A DNA stretch of 64,000 nucleotides, taken from Notolepis coatsorum. Taxonomy: Eukaryota > Chordata > Actinopteri > Aulopiformes > Paralepididae. The position numbers were made by a program, and so were the translations under genes. This document shows positions 55,652 through 64,000 of the stretch, piece after piece. The notes beneath the pieces were generated by a model. The model searched no databases, had not been told where the DNA came from, and was given only the letters and a program-made list of their open reading frames with translations. The stretch's first letter is position 1; each line of letters begins with the position of its first letter. The stretch spans positions 80,502,078-80,566,077 of the forward strand of contig OZ020589.1 in NCBI GenBank assembly GCA_963971535.1. The letters run 5' to 3'.

Positions 55652-55729
55652 ATTTCTATTCTATTCTATTCTATTCTATTCTATTCTATTCTATTCTATT
55701 CTATTCTATTCTATTCTATTCTATTCTAG
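55652..55729 (+). repeat. (TTCTA)n tail of Rex1
   Basis: About 15 pentanucleotide units following ataataaaagtatt, the 3' terminal repeat of the LINE. Confidence 0.97.
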
Positions 55730-55742
55730 GATAACCTTTGTT

Positions 55743-56380
55743 ATCCATAAAATATATTAGCCTACACATAGCCTAGCTAATCATGTCATGCATAACAGTC
55801 AACACACTGAGTAATTACGCTATCCTGTCCACATTCATATTTATGAGAATCAATTTAAGATAAGATATTCCTTTATTGATCCCCTTGGGAAAATTCAGGG
55901 GAAACCAGGGAGAGCACAGTCCCCCACTACCAGGAATTATGCAGTTGAGATTCCGACATTTGGGGAATTCACAGGGGTCACAGGGGTCAGCACAACCAGA
56001 GTGCAATGCTTAGCCTTCTTGATCATGGTATCTCCCCAAGTAGGACATTGTTTACCGATGACAGATCCGATTGGACTGTGCAACATATTTGACGGGTTTT
56101 CAATATTAAATATATGTATTGTTCATAATGGTGTCTGCCAGTAGTTTAGCAGTTTCTCATTTCACCAAAAAATAATCCAGTGCCGTTTCAATATGAGAAA
56201 GGTCAATTAGAAAAGCTTGGTCATTAAAGTTTCTTAAATTTATTTTGATAATAGTGTGAGATTGTGTTTTCTTTAATTGAGTGTTTCCTCAATTATGCTA
56301 TAGGGCAACAGTGACTAAATCCTGAATGGAAGACACCACAAACAAGGATCAATGGGGCTCCATAGATGAAGAATTGCATT
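55743..56380. other. Non-coding with a minus-strand LINE 3' scrap
   Basis: At 55855-55990 ataagatattcctttattga and ccccttgggaaaattcag are the reverse complement of a LINE 3' UTR ending in an AATAAA-type signal. The remainder is AT-rich and unassigned. Confidence 0.5.
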
Positions 56381-56655
56381 AAGCAAGCATAAGCACAAGC
56401 ATAAGCACAAGCATAAGCACAAGCGTTAGCACACGCATCAGCACAAGCATAAGCACAATCATTAGCACAAGCATAATCACAAGCATTAGCATAATCACAT
56501 TAGCACAAGCATTAGCATAAGCATCAGCACAAGCGTAAGCACAAGCATAAGCACAATCATTAGCATAAGCATCAGCACAAGCATCAGCACAAGCATAAGC
56601 ACAAGCATTAGCACAAGCATAAACACAAGCATTAGCACATGCATTAGCACAAGCA
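56381..56655 (+). repeat. 12-bp minisatellite (AGCATAAGCACA)
   Basis: Imperfect alternation of agcata and agcaca/agcatt over 275 bp with many point changes; old compared with the CT and TAA arrays. The Met/Leu-rich minus-strand ORF across it is an artefact. Confidence 0.93.
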
Positions 56656-57499
56656 TAGGAGAGAGTGGTTTCACCTCTACACTACCCACAACCCACATTA
56701 CAGTTATGGTTATGGTTAAGTTTAGTTTTAAGTTTTGCTTAACAGTTATGGTTCAGACCTTCTATTTGGGTGTAAGAGCTCACACAAACATGTTATGGTC
56801 TCATACAGTCAGAACCCCATTCATTGTCTATGGAGCAGCCCCAGATTTTACACCCAAGTGACGTCACTGATATCTAGCTTTAACGGAGAGTGGTGCATGT
56901 TCACAAACACTGACTGAACTGTCCTGGGGCACAGGAAGAACATGATGTGAATTATTAAAATGGGTTGGCATTCCCCCTTAAATGTTGTTGAGTAAGACAC
57001 TGACCCTGACTTATCTGATGACATACATACATGGATCTATCTCAGGTGGATATCCAGTGGAGAACTAAATCCTGAACGCATTATCATAATAACTTAGTAA
57101 TTGGATGATGTTATTTAAATGGAAATTCATACAAATGTAAAGACAGTATAGGGATTTTCCTCCCACACAACTTGAAATTAAACGGTCAGAGTTCTGTTCT
57201 AATTATGTAGCAAACGAACAAAGACAAACCTTGTACCAAGTGACATCTAATTATTTAGCATTTCTCCCAAAGTAATGCCTCTCCACAGTGAGTGTGTGTT
57301 TGTAGTACTTTAGAGATAAAAAAGTCTGGTGACAAAAACACATGATTTAAATTCTGTTAGGTGCGGCACTATCACCCAATGGATCTGCAGAGCAAAACAC
57401 TTTTTATTGGCATGTTTGCCTTTGGAAATGGGAAGTAGTTGCAAAATCTAGCCCAACACATCACCTCTCCCACTCCTCCATCTCTACATCCATCATTTT

Positions 57500-57502
<3 letters not shown>
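56656..57502. other. Non-coding, one common fish-repeat scrap
   Basis: The stretch 56760-56870 (ccccattcattgtctatgg and neighbours) looks like a dispersed repeat. The rest shows no recognisable feature. Confidence 0.4.

Positions 57503-57592
<90 letters not shown>
57503..57592 (+). repeat. (CT)n microsatellite
   Basis: About 44 perfect CT units followed by ccatccatc. Ser-Leu and Arg-Glu repeat ORFs over it are artefacts. Confidence 0.98.
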
Positions 57593-57596
<4 letters not shown>

Positions 57597-58900
57597 CATC
57601 CCACCGTTCTCCTGCTGTCAGTCTCCCCTATCAGCTTAGAGGAGAGAAATAGATTGTCTCCCAGATCACCAAAATCAATTTGTGTCAGCACACCAGACGT
57701 GGCCCTGGAAGTGCCATCGCTGGGAGAACACTTGGTATTCACGAAATGAAATAACGGGTGGCCCGTAAATCCAGCAGAGAGAGGCCCTGTCTGCTTTACT
57801 TACTTTAGGGAGATCTCCACTAGATACATCTTCTTGTTAGCATCCTCTCTCTTCCTATCTTTCCTCTCCCTCTCACATCTCAATTCTTAAAGCCTGATGA
57901 TGTCTCCAGCGGTGAGACATTTGGGAAGGACTGACGAGGGATAGCATCTGCAGATTCCTCTTCAATTATATAATGGTCCCTTTTTGCTAAATAATGGCGG
58001 TGGACCAGAGAGCGTCTTACTGTTGCCATGGATTACACTGTATTCCTACCTTGCTTTGATACAATGCTCTGCAGCATTATTGCCTAGGTCTCTCTCTCTC
58101 TCTGAGCTGAATCCGCCTGGAGATTAATTTACTATGTCTACCCTCACATCTGCTTCAACGTCCCATGATATTGCCTATCGCTTTTAACAAACTACCACAT
58201 GCTGAGATATTTCTGAACACTCTAAATATAGCAATTTTTCTTTCTCTTTCTCTTTTTTTCATACCCCAAGGCAAAACAGGTAGACACGCAGCCGTGCACT
58301 CACTCAGTCATTGAAATTCATGAGGAAAGAGGGAGAGGAAAAGGAAAAGAAACACAACAAGACACATTTTTCAAGAGAAGGTTCGCTAGCGCCGGGCCAT
58401 TTGTAAAAGCCGGTCAGATGAATGCACATGAAATAAATGTTAACTCTGCTGACAGGCTATTAATAAAAGGCCACAATGTTTGATTTAGAAGCCAGGAGAC
58501 GCCATGTGCCAGGGAGGATGGGGGGCAGGGGATAGATGGGAATGCTATTAGTGGGCATGGGGCGGGAAAGCCTTATCTAACTGTCTTATGGGCTCCTTGA
58601 CTCCCTCAGGTGGCTTTGGCCTTCTCTTTATCACAAGTGATACACACCGCCCCGGATTAGCCGGATCCCACAGGATCAAGGGAAAGAGCCCGTACTGGTG
58701 GCAACGCTCCGATCGATTATATCCTCTGATGACTTATTAGGATCCGCCGAGATCAGATTGAATGCCCCAGGTTGGGAGCTAAATTAGAGAGACTGTGACG
58801 GAGCATGAAGCGCTGGTCCATGCTAGTGTGTAGAATCAACCATATAGGAGAGCACATACAGAGAACAGTGTTTGAGAGGGACATTTTGTCACGATAACGC
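57593..58900. other. Non-repetitive block, candidate conserved non-coding DNA
   Basis: No terminal repeats, tandem structure or ORFs. Base composition is balanced, and there are motifs of the kind bound by developmental factors (for example caattatataatgg near 57963 and ctgacaggctattaataaaa near 58449). This is the only kilobase-scale stretch that looks like old host DNA. Its status as conserved is a guess from texture, not from an alignment. Confidence 0.3.
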
Positions 58901-59099
58901 TTAGATCACCTATTGTCCCACACTACACCTATAAAACATTAAGTTAAGTTATCCGTAACTCTTATCCATCACCCGGCCCAACGGCGGGCCGCCACACACA
59001 CACGCGTGCACGTCGCAGTGGGGTCAGCCCTATGTTCCCACAGCCCAATGGTCCCACAGCTCTACAGTATGTTCCCACAATTCTAAGATTTCTTTTCCA

Positions 59100-59235
59100 C
59101 TCAAAATTAGGCCTCTATTATAGGATTCTATTATATGTTATCACTATTGTATTATGCACATCGTTGCGGGCAAGACCACCCGCATTTCATTGTATACTCG
59201 TATGCCGTGACAAATAAAACTCTTGACTCTTGGCT
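59100..59235 (+). repeat. LINE 3' end, copy 1
   Basis: It runs from ggattctattatatgttatc to gccgtgacaaataaaactcttgac with a short cttga-type tail. Near duplicate of 59395-59532. Confidence 0.8.
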
Positions 59236-59394
59236 TGACTTGATATAGCATTGTATAGCAGTGTACATAATGACCCAGTGCCTCATCCGTAGCTAACAGT
59301 GTATTGCACTACCACAGGACCTAGCATGTCCTACCATGCTCTGTAAATAACTCATGTACATATACCGATATGCCCTACTTTGTTTACTTGTTTT

Positions 59395-59532
59395 ATTGCA
59401 CAATGTCGTTCTATTGGATTCTATTATATATTACTATTGTATTATGCACATCGTTGCGGGCAAGACCCCCTGCATTTCATTGTATACTTGTATGCCGTGA
59501 CAAATAAAACTCTTGACTTGACTTGACTTGAC
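59395..59532 (+). repeat. LINE 3' end, copy 2
   Basis: Same 3' end as 59100-59235, with tail (cttga)n. The two share ttgcgggcaagacc and ttgtatac(t/c)(t/c)gtatgccgtg. Independent 5'-truncated insertions or a local duplication. Confidence 0.8.
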
Positions 59533-59827
59533 TATAAGTGGTTCAAAAATAAATCGCAAATTACTTTGGGTATGCAATCGTCAGGCGTTTTATGCAAAAC
59601 TAGACCCATTCTTGCCCGATGGATAAGAGGTTATAAAGTTGTATTTTATTGTCCCTTATAGGGAAATTATTTCTCTGCATTTGACCCATTGTCAGCTACT
59701 GTATAAGTGCCAGGGGGCAGCTAAAAACTCAAATTATAACGCCAATTACTTGGTCAAGGTTCAGGAGCATAACTAGCATGCAAGTCTTTCAAGAGAGTCT
59801 ACCTTCCTCCTTGCAAAAATTATTGTT
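59533..59827. other. Non-coding with a LINE 3' scrap
   Basis: Around 59650-59690 attttattgtcccttatagg resembles a minus-strand LINE 3' UTR. Nothing else is recognised. Confidence 0.4.
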
Positions 59828-60129
59828 GTTATATTTCGTTGATAGTTTACGCTTTGCTCTATTGGAACTATCCCTTTAATCATATTCTATCATGAAAACT
59901 TTTCACCACGTGTACGCACTCGCCATCTGCCTGACCACTCCCACATCCGCTCTCATATAAGCAGGGTCATGGCCATAGTATCAGCTTGTTCCCTACTTTC
60001 ACCACGAAGCCCGTGTTATAGCACCGCTTTAAGTTTAGTGTTAAAGTAGTTAGTTAGTAAGGAGCTGCGTTGACATTGTACCTTTCTTCTTTTCCTCTCT
60101 CGCAAATTTATGGAAAAAATAAAGCGATA

Positions 60130-60603
60130 ATGTCTTCACCACCGGAGGACTTAGATAACTACCGTTCTAACCTCCACCAGCGCTTCACTGTCGCGGCTTC
60201 CTCTGTGCGTCGTGGGGCGTCCCTGGCTCCACGTTTGTGGCAGGCAGGTGCGTCTGAGCGGCGCCCGGAGGAGAGTATGCGTCGCAGAGGAGCCGTCGAG
60301 CCCCTGTCTCCTGTGAGATGGCCGGGTTCCAGCTCTGGTTCCTCCGCCAGAGGGCAGTTGGCCGATAGGCCGGCAGTCCTTCTGGTGCCATGGGATTTAC
60401 GGCGCAGACTCTTCGCCTCCTCTCGTTCCCGTCTTGCGACGGTGAGCAGCGGGGCCGGACAGCTTAGCGGCGGTGCTGAGCTGGCTCCGAGCGAGGATTC
60501 CCCCGCCCCTTCTCCATATCCGATGGAAACGGAGGATTACATGGAGACGGCGGCAGCCCGCATAAAACGGAGCTTGCTGCCGATGTCACTGTATCTCTGG
60601 TAA
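60130..60603 (+). CDS. DIRS E ORF1, gag-like
   Basis: A 157-codon frame runs from ATG 60130 (chosen because homologous DIRS copies align from this point; an in-frame ATG at 60070 lies in leader-like sequence). The product starts MSSPPEDLDNYRSNLHQRF, is rich in Arg, Ser and Ala (for example RRGASLAPRLW), and has an acidic patch SEDSPAPSPYPMETEDYMET near residue 130. No zinc knuckle is visible. By position it is DIRS ORF1, a gag-like protein thought to bind element RNA. The frame ends at a TAA inside ctctggtaac, where a GT dinucleotide could alternatively act as a splice donor. Unlike the C and F copies it has no internal stop. Confidence 0.5.
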   Translation: MSSPPEDLDNYRSNLHQRFTVAASSVRRGASLAPRLWQAGASERRPEESMRRRGAVEPLSPVRWPGSSSGSSARGQLADRPAVLLVPWDLRRRLFASSRSRLATVSSGAGQLSGGAELAPSEDSPAPSPYPMETEDYMETAAARIKRSLLPMSLYLW

Positions 60604-60899
60604 CACCGTTCTGTGAGAGGGACGGGTGTTGCCTCTCCTTTTTTCTTGGGGTAAAGAAGAGCAGTCGGCTGTCTGTAGGGATCGGGCCTGCATCGCTATT
60701 CCTCACGTTACACAGCTTCAGTAGTAGCCGTTAGCTAACAGTGGGCCCGTCAGAGCTAGTCGTTAGCTTGCTGCTGCGAGCCGACATGGGCCTGTGAAGA
60801 GGCTAGCTGTTAGCTTGGTGCTAACCCTCAACCTGGAGTTAGCTGTTAGGCTAACCGTTGGCATTAGCCGTGGGGAGGAGCGGGCCCTGAACACTCTGA

Positions 60900-61081
60900 C
60901 TCGGCGTCATCTCTGGTAGAAGATGTCGTCGGCCTGTACCATGACCGGCTGCAGGATGTGGGCGAAGCGCCGGAGCGAGGCTCCAGCCGTTGCCACTTCT
61001 GGCCTCGCCAGCTGGAGGCCTCGTCAACATGGTGGACCAGCAATTTGTTGCGGCCATTCATCCTGCGCCCGGGGGTCAGGT
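60900..61081 (+). other. DIRS E second ORF1 block with splice-donor-like end
   Basis: Open sequence reading VEDVVGLYHDRLQDVGEAPE ends at gggtcag followed by gtagga (GT at 61080-61081). The homologous block in DIRS C ends at gaag/gtagg (46972) and in F at gag/gtaagg (20672). Intron use is inferred. Confidence 0.4.
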
Positions 61082-61999
61082 AGGACCTTACACTATGCCC
61101 CACTCTTCCTTCCTCCCCCCCCAAATGGTTTTGGTTAATAACAATGTTTTTGTTTAACAAAACGTGTGTTACTTCACTGCATTTTGGGGGATACGACGTG
61201 TGCTATGTGAACTCACAGCTACAAATGCTGGGGTTGCGTTTCTTGCTTGGAGTGTTGTGCAGTTTTCTTTGAAAATTGTGTTGGTCGCTATTTTGTATAG
61301 CTTAGCAAGGCTTGTAGTTCTAGCACTTAGCCAAGGCTTATGTCTTTCTCTCTACTTAAAGACAGCGTTCTTCTTACGTGAGTAAAAGTGAACAGTTTTT
61401 TTTTATTGTATGATGAGAGTTGTGTGTGTGTTTCATGTAACGTTTAGGTAAACGTAGCATTGAGTTCACAACTGGTCTGGGTGTTAGCCTACAGAGTTGT
61501 ACATATTGTGGCATATGACCAAGGGCCTTGAGTCCCTCTCTTTAGCTTGATATTTTTTCTTTGCTTAAGGGTAATGATAAAAATAACGGTGGCAAGTATT
61601 CACACATAAGCCAGAGCTGTGGATAAAGCCAGTTTTTTACACAAACGAGGTTATCGGCTGTGGCTGGCGTACATGATGTAAAGCTTTTACTCTACAGGTA
61701 AGTATGTGCTTTCATCTGGCACGCCATGCAACTGGTGTCACGGCTCTGCTTTCTTTTGGCGTCGTATCAGGGGTGAGGTGGTGAGGGGGTGGATAAAATA
61801 AACCTCCCCCCTCCCGGATATAGTTATATCCTTACGAAACTGATTGGCCGAGAGGTTGTGCCTTTCTACCTATCAGTCTCCCTGTCGAGGGTGTTCTCTC
61901 TCTCGTCACGGGGGGGGGGGATTTCCCTGTCTCCCACACCAAATCAGGATAGGTGGGACACAGGTTTCCCCCGGCCATTTGAAAACGTCACAGGCGCTT

Positions 62000-63640
62000 T
62001 TTCTTGCTGGCCAAGAGACATGTCCGTGAGTTACAGGGCCTGTGCTACAGACCGCTGTCATTGTAAAGGATAGGTGATGCAATACAGTAGAGACAATTTG
62101 TCTTCTACTCTGCTCCCTACCAGTAGTGTATATTGGGTCAGAGCCTCCTCCTCAGGGAGTTTCAGAGTCTCCTCCTCAGGGAGTTTCAGAGCCTCATCTG
62201 AGTTTCAGAACCTCCCTCTCAGTGAGAGAGCCTCCTCAGAGTTTCAGAGCCTCCTCCTCAGATAGTCTTGGTCCAATTGTTAGAACCTTTTTCAATTGTT
62301 TTACTCATGTTGTGGTCTCTCTGGGAGAATCGCTGTCTTCTCCTCTTACATGAAGAGCAGAATTGACACATTTTTATTCCCAGGCTCGAGAGGCCATTGA
62401 AGCACAAGCACGTTTTCTTATTGGCCAAGAGACATGTCCGTGAGTTACAGGGCCTGTGCTGCAGACCGCTGTCATTGTCTTCGACCAGGCCATGAACCTA
62501 GACAAACATGTCAAAACACTCACACGCACCTGCTTCTTTCACCTCAGAAACATTGCAAAACTACGCACCATCATATCTCACTCTGAACTAGAACTGTCCG
62601 TGCATGCTTTTATTTCCTCTAGGCTTGACTACTGCAACTCACTTTTCACCTGTCTCACCAAATCATCCACAGACAAACTACAAATGGTCCAAAATGCTGC
62701 AGCAAGGCTACTCAAAAGGTCAAAAAATCATGTCACATCACTCCCATTCTGGTATCCCTGCACTGGCTCCCGGTACACTATAGAATTCACTTCAAAGTCC
62801 TCACTTTCACTTTCAGAGCACTCCACGGTCAGGCCCCTATCTACATCACTGAACTCATCCATCCCTACACCAACACCCGCTCACTCAGATCTGCCGATCA
62901 GCACCTCCTGGTGGTCCCCAGGTCCAGGCTGAAAACAAGGGGTGATCGAGCCTTCGAGGTGACAGCACCAAGGCTCAGGAACACTCTCCCCCTGGACCTG
63001 CGAACTGCCCCCTCTGAAAACTCTTTGAAAAAACAACTAAAAACACATTTGTTCAGACAGGCCTTTGGTCATACATAGGCACTTTTTCTTTTTCTTGTCC
63101 TCACTGTTCCTATAGTTTGTTTTAATTAGTGACTCATGATTTTATCCAAATTCTTTTATTCTACTTTTTCTATCTGGTTCCACTGTTTTTAACTACTGTC
63201 TGTTGTTGTTGTCATTTATTTCTGATTTTGTTTTTTATATTAAGCTGTAGTGTAAAGCACCCTGTGCATTCGTGCTGTGAAGGGTGCTATATAAATAAAA
63301 GTCATTCATTCATTCATTGTAAAGGATAGGTGATGCAATGCAGTAGAGACAATTGTCTTCTACGCTGCTCCCTACCAGTAGTGTATATTGGGTCAGAGCC
63401 TCCTCCTCAGGAAGTTTCAGAGCCTCTTCCTCAGGGAGTTTCAGAGCCTCCTCTGAGTTTCAGAACCTCCCTCTCAGTGAGGGAGCCTCCTCAGAGTTTC
63501 AGAGCCTCCTCCTCAGAGTCTTAGTCCAATGTGTTACATGAACCTTTTTCAATTGTTTACTCACGTTGAGGTCTCTCTGGGAAAACCGCTCTCTTCCCCT
63601 CTTACATAAGGCAGAATTGACGCATTGTTATTCCCAGGCT
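62000..63640 (+). repeat. 414-bp tandem duplication in DIRS E, second copy split by a LINE
   Basis: Copy 1 is about 62000-62395. Copy 2 is 62415-62478 plus 63321-63640. The ccaagagacatgtccgtgag segment starts at 62011 and 62425. Both contain the cag-agcctcctcctcag repeat. A LINE separates the second copy after cattgt. Confidence 0.88.
62479..63314 (+). pseudogene. L2-like LINE, 5'-truncated
   Basis: It begins inside the RT domain (VIVFDQAMNLDKHVKTLTRT) and continues SSRLDYCNSLFTCLTKSSTD and LQMVQNAAARLLKRSK. A frameshift near 62745 is followed in another frame by the C-terminal LRNTLPLDLRTAP. The tail is ctatataaataaaagtcattcattcatt. The hexamer cattgt borders it on both sides (62473-62478, 63315-63320). 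No active-site motif is included. Homologous to the scrap at 29421-29625. Confidence 0.85.
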
Positions 63641-64000
63641 CGTCATGTGAGGACCCGTGTCTGTGTCTTTTGTAGACCGGCTCCCTGCTGCTCGTCCCAG
63701 ACAGCAAGGGGAAACGTTGTGAGGCTCTTTCTTGTTAGAAATTCGCTGTCACTGTTCTCGGGTTCTTTGCGAGCATATACGCTGTTTTATGAAATCAGCG
63801 TATGGTCTTACGAGACCGATCAGCGCTGGCCCAGGGTGTTTTTTCAATGATTGAATATGCTATGTGGGTCCGGCGCGCCTTGGTTGCCCAACATCATAAA
63901 AACAGTGTTTTTTTTATGTAGTCGGCCTGGAAGGATATTTTTGTCTCTACCGAGCGCCAGTGCACTAGGTTAGACTCCACGGCTCACGTACATCTCCGGG

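Larger units (their letters stand above)
54112..55729 (+). mobile_element. 5'-truncated Rex1 LINE with (TTCTA)n tail
   Basis: It starts in the RT domain, lacks the endonuclease, and ends with a 3' UTR and (TTCTA)n at 55652-55729. It interrupts the right terminus of DIRS F between agggtt and ataacctttgtta, as shown by comparison with the F ICR at 51360-51390. Confidence 0.88.
17660..55742 (+). mobile_element. DIRS element F, expanded to 38 kb by nested insertions
   Basis: The left end follows GTT at 17660-17662 and the right end finishes with GTT at 55740-55742. The inverted terminal repeats are 17690-17830 and 51440-51566 (continuing at 54070-54111 and 55730-55742 across two later insertions). 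The internal complementary region at 51335-51405 is complementary in its first half to the left end and in its second half to the right end, so both ends belong to one element. ORF1 remnants lie at 17930-17992, 18956-19068 and 20303-20671, and internal non-coding DNA at 20672-23339 and 28340-28960. Its own RT and recombinase are not visible. DIRS elements use a tyrosine recombinase and do not make TSDs. Confidence 0.7.
59828..64000 (+). mobile_element. DIRS element E, 5' part, cut by window edge
   Basis: It begins after GTT at 59828-59830 with sequence collinear with the left end of DIRS F (agtttacg...ctct.ttggaactatc against the F end near 17690). It has an ORF1, a donor-like site and a long non-coding interior matching DIRS C and F. 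RT, recombinase and right end must lie beyond the window. Confidence 0.7.

Noticed and set aside
56495..56698. Met/Leu-rich 67-codon ORF resembling a membrane segment
   Set aside because: It is a frame through the AGCATA/AGCACA minisatellite.
57372..57742. Arg-Glu and Ser-Leu repeat ORFs
   Set aside because: They are translations of a (CT)n microsatellite on either strand.

Overview
The window looks like a transposon-dense stretch of a ray-finned (teleost) fish genome. The evidence is its mix of mobile elements: a Rex1-type LINE, L2-like and L1/Tx1-like LINEs, a BEL/Pao LTR retrotransposon, several DIRS-type tyrosine-recombinase retrotransposons, and hAT, PIF/Harbinger, piggyBac and Mutator-like DNA transposons. 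I found no host protein-coding exon I can defend. Almost every long ORF is a broken transposon gene or a shadow of one. Family names come from protein motifs, terminal sequences and target-site duplications (TSDs) read by eye; no database was searched.

Layout. 1-960: edge-cut unknown minus-strand ORF beside three perfect heat-shock-element arrays and a TATA box. 970-3780: minus-strand LINE split at its reverse-transcriptase active site by a decayed hAT (1361-3251, 8-bp TSD). 3809-4190: Harbinger fragment with a Myb/SANT-like ORF. 4336-16130: a frameshifted BEL/Pao element with gag, protease, RT, RNase H and integrase remnants. Its leader contains two minisatellites, its gag carries a small L1 insertion, and its 3' part is tandemly duplicated. 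16987-17630: probable solo LTR.

17660-55742: one DIRS element (called F here). Its two ends are tied together by inverted terminal repeats and by an internal complementary region at 51335-51405. It is now stretched over 38 kb by nested insertions: a Mutator-like foldback element, DIRS A (23343-28339), a 5.5-kb hAT-like unit holding a 2.1-kb-arm palindrome (30199-35724), an L1 fragment, DIRS B (38658-42748), a piggyBac-like element containing a LINE that contains a hAT (42777-45520), DIRS C (45707 to about 50625), a Harbinger-like element (51567-54069) and a Rex1 LINE (54112-55729).

55743-59827: the least transposon-rich part. It has LINE scraps, microsatellites and about 1.2 kb (57600-58850) of non-repetitive sequence that could be conserved non-coding DNA. 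59828-64000: the 5' part of another DIRS (E), with an intact-looking ORF1, an internal duplication and an L2-like LINE insertion; it runs off the right edge.

Nothing here reads as a cooperating gene system. The biology is the stratigraphy of insertions plus a few regulatory or structural oddities: the heat-shock-type promoter, the large palindrome, splice-donor-like sites at matching positions in three DIRS copies, and DIRS insertions at GTT inside short tandem arrays.
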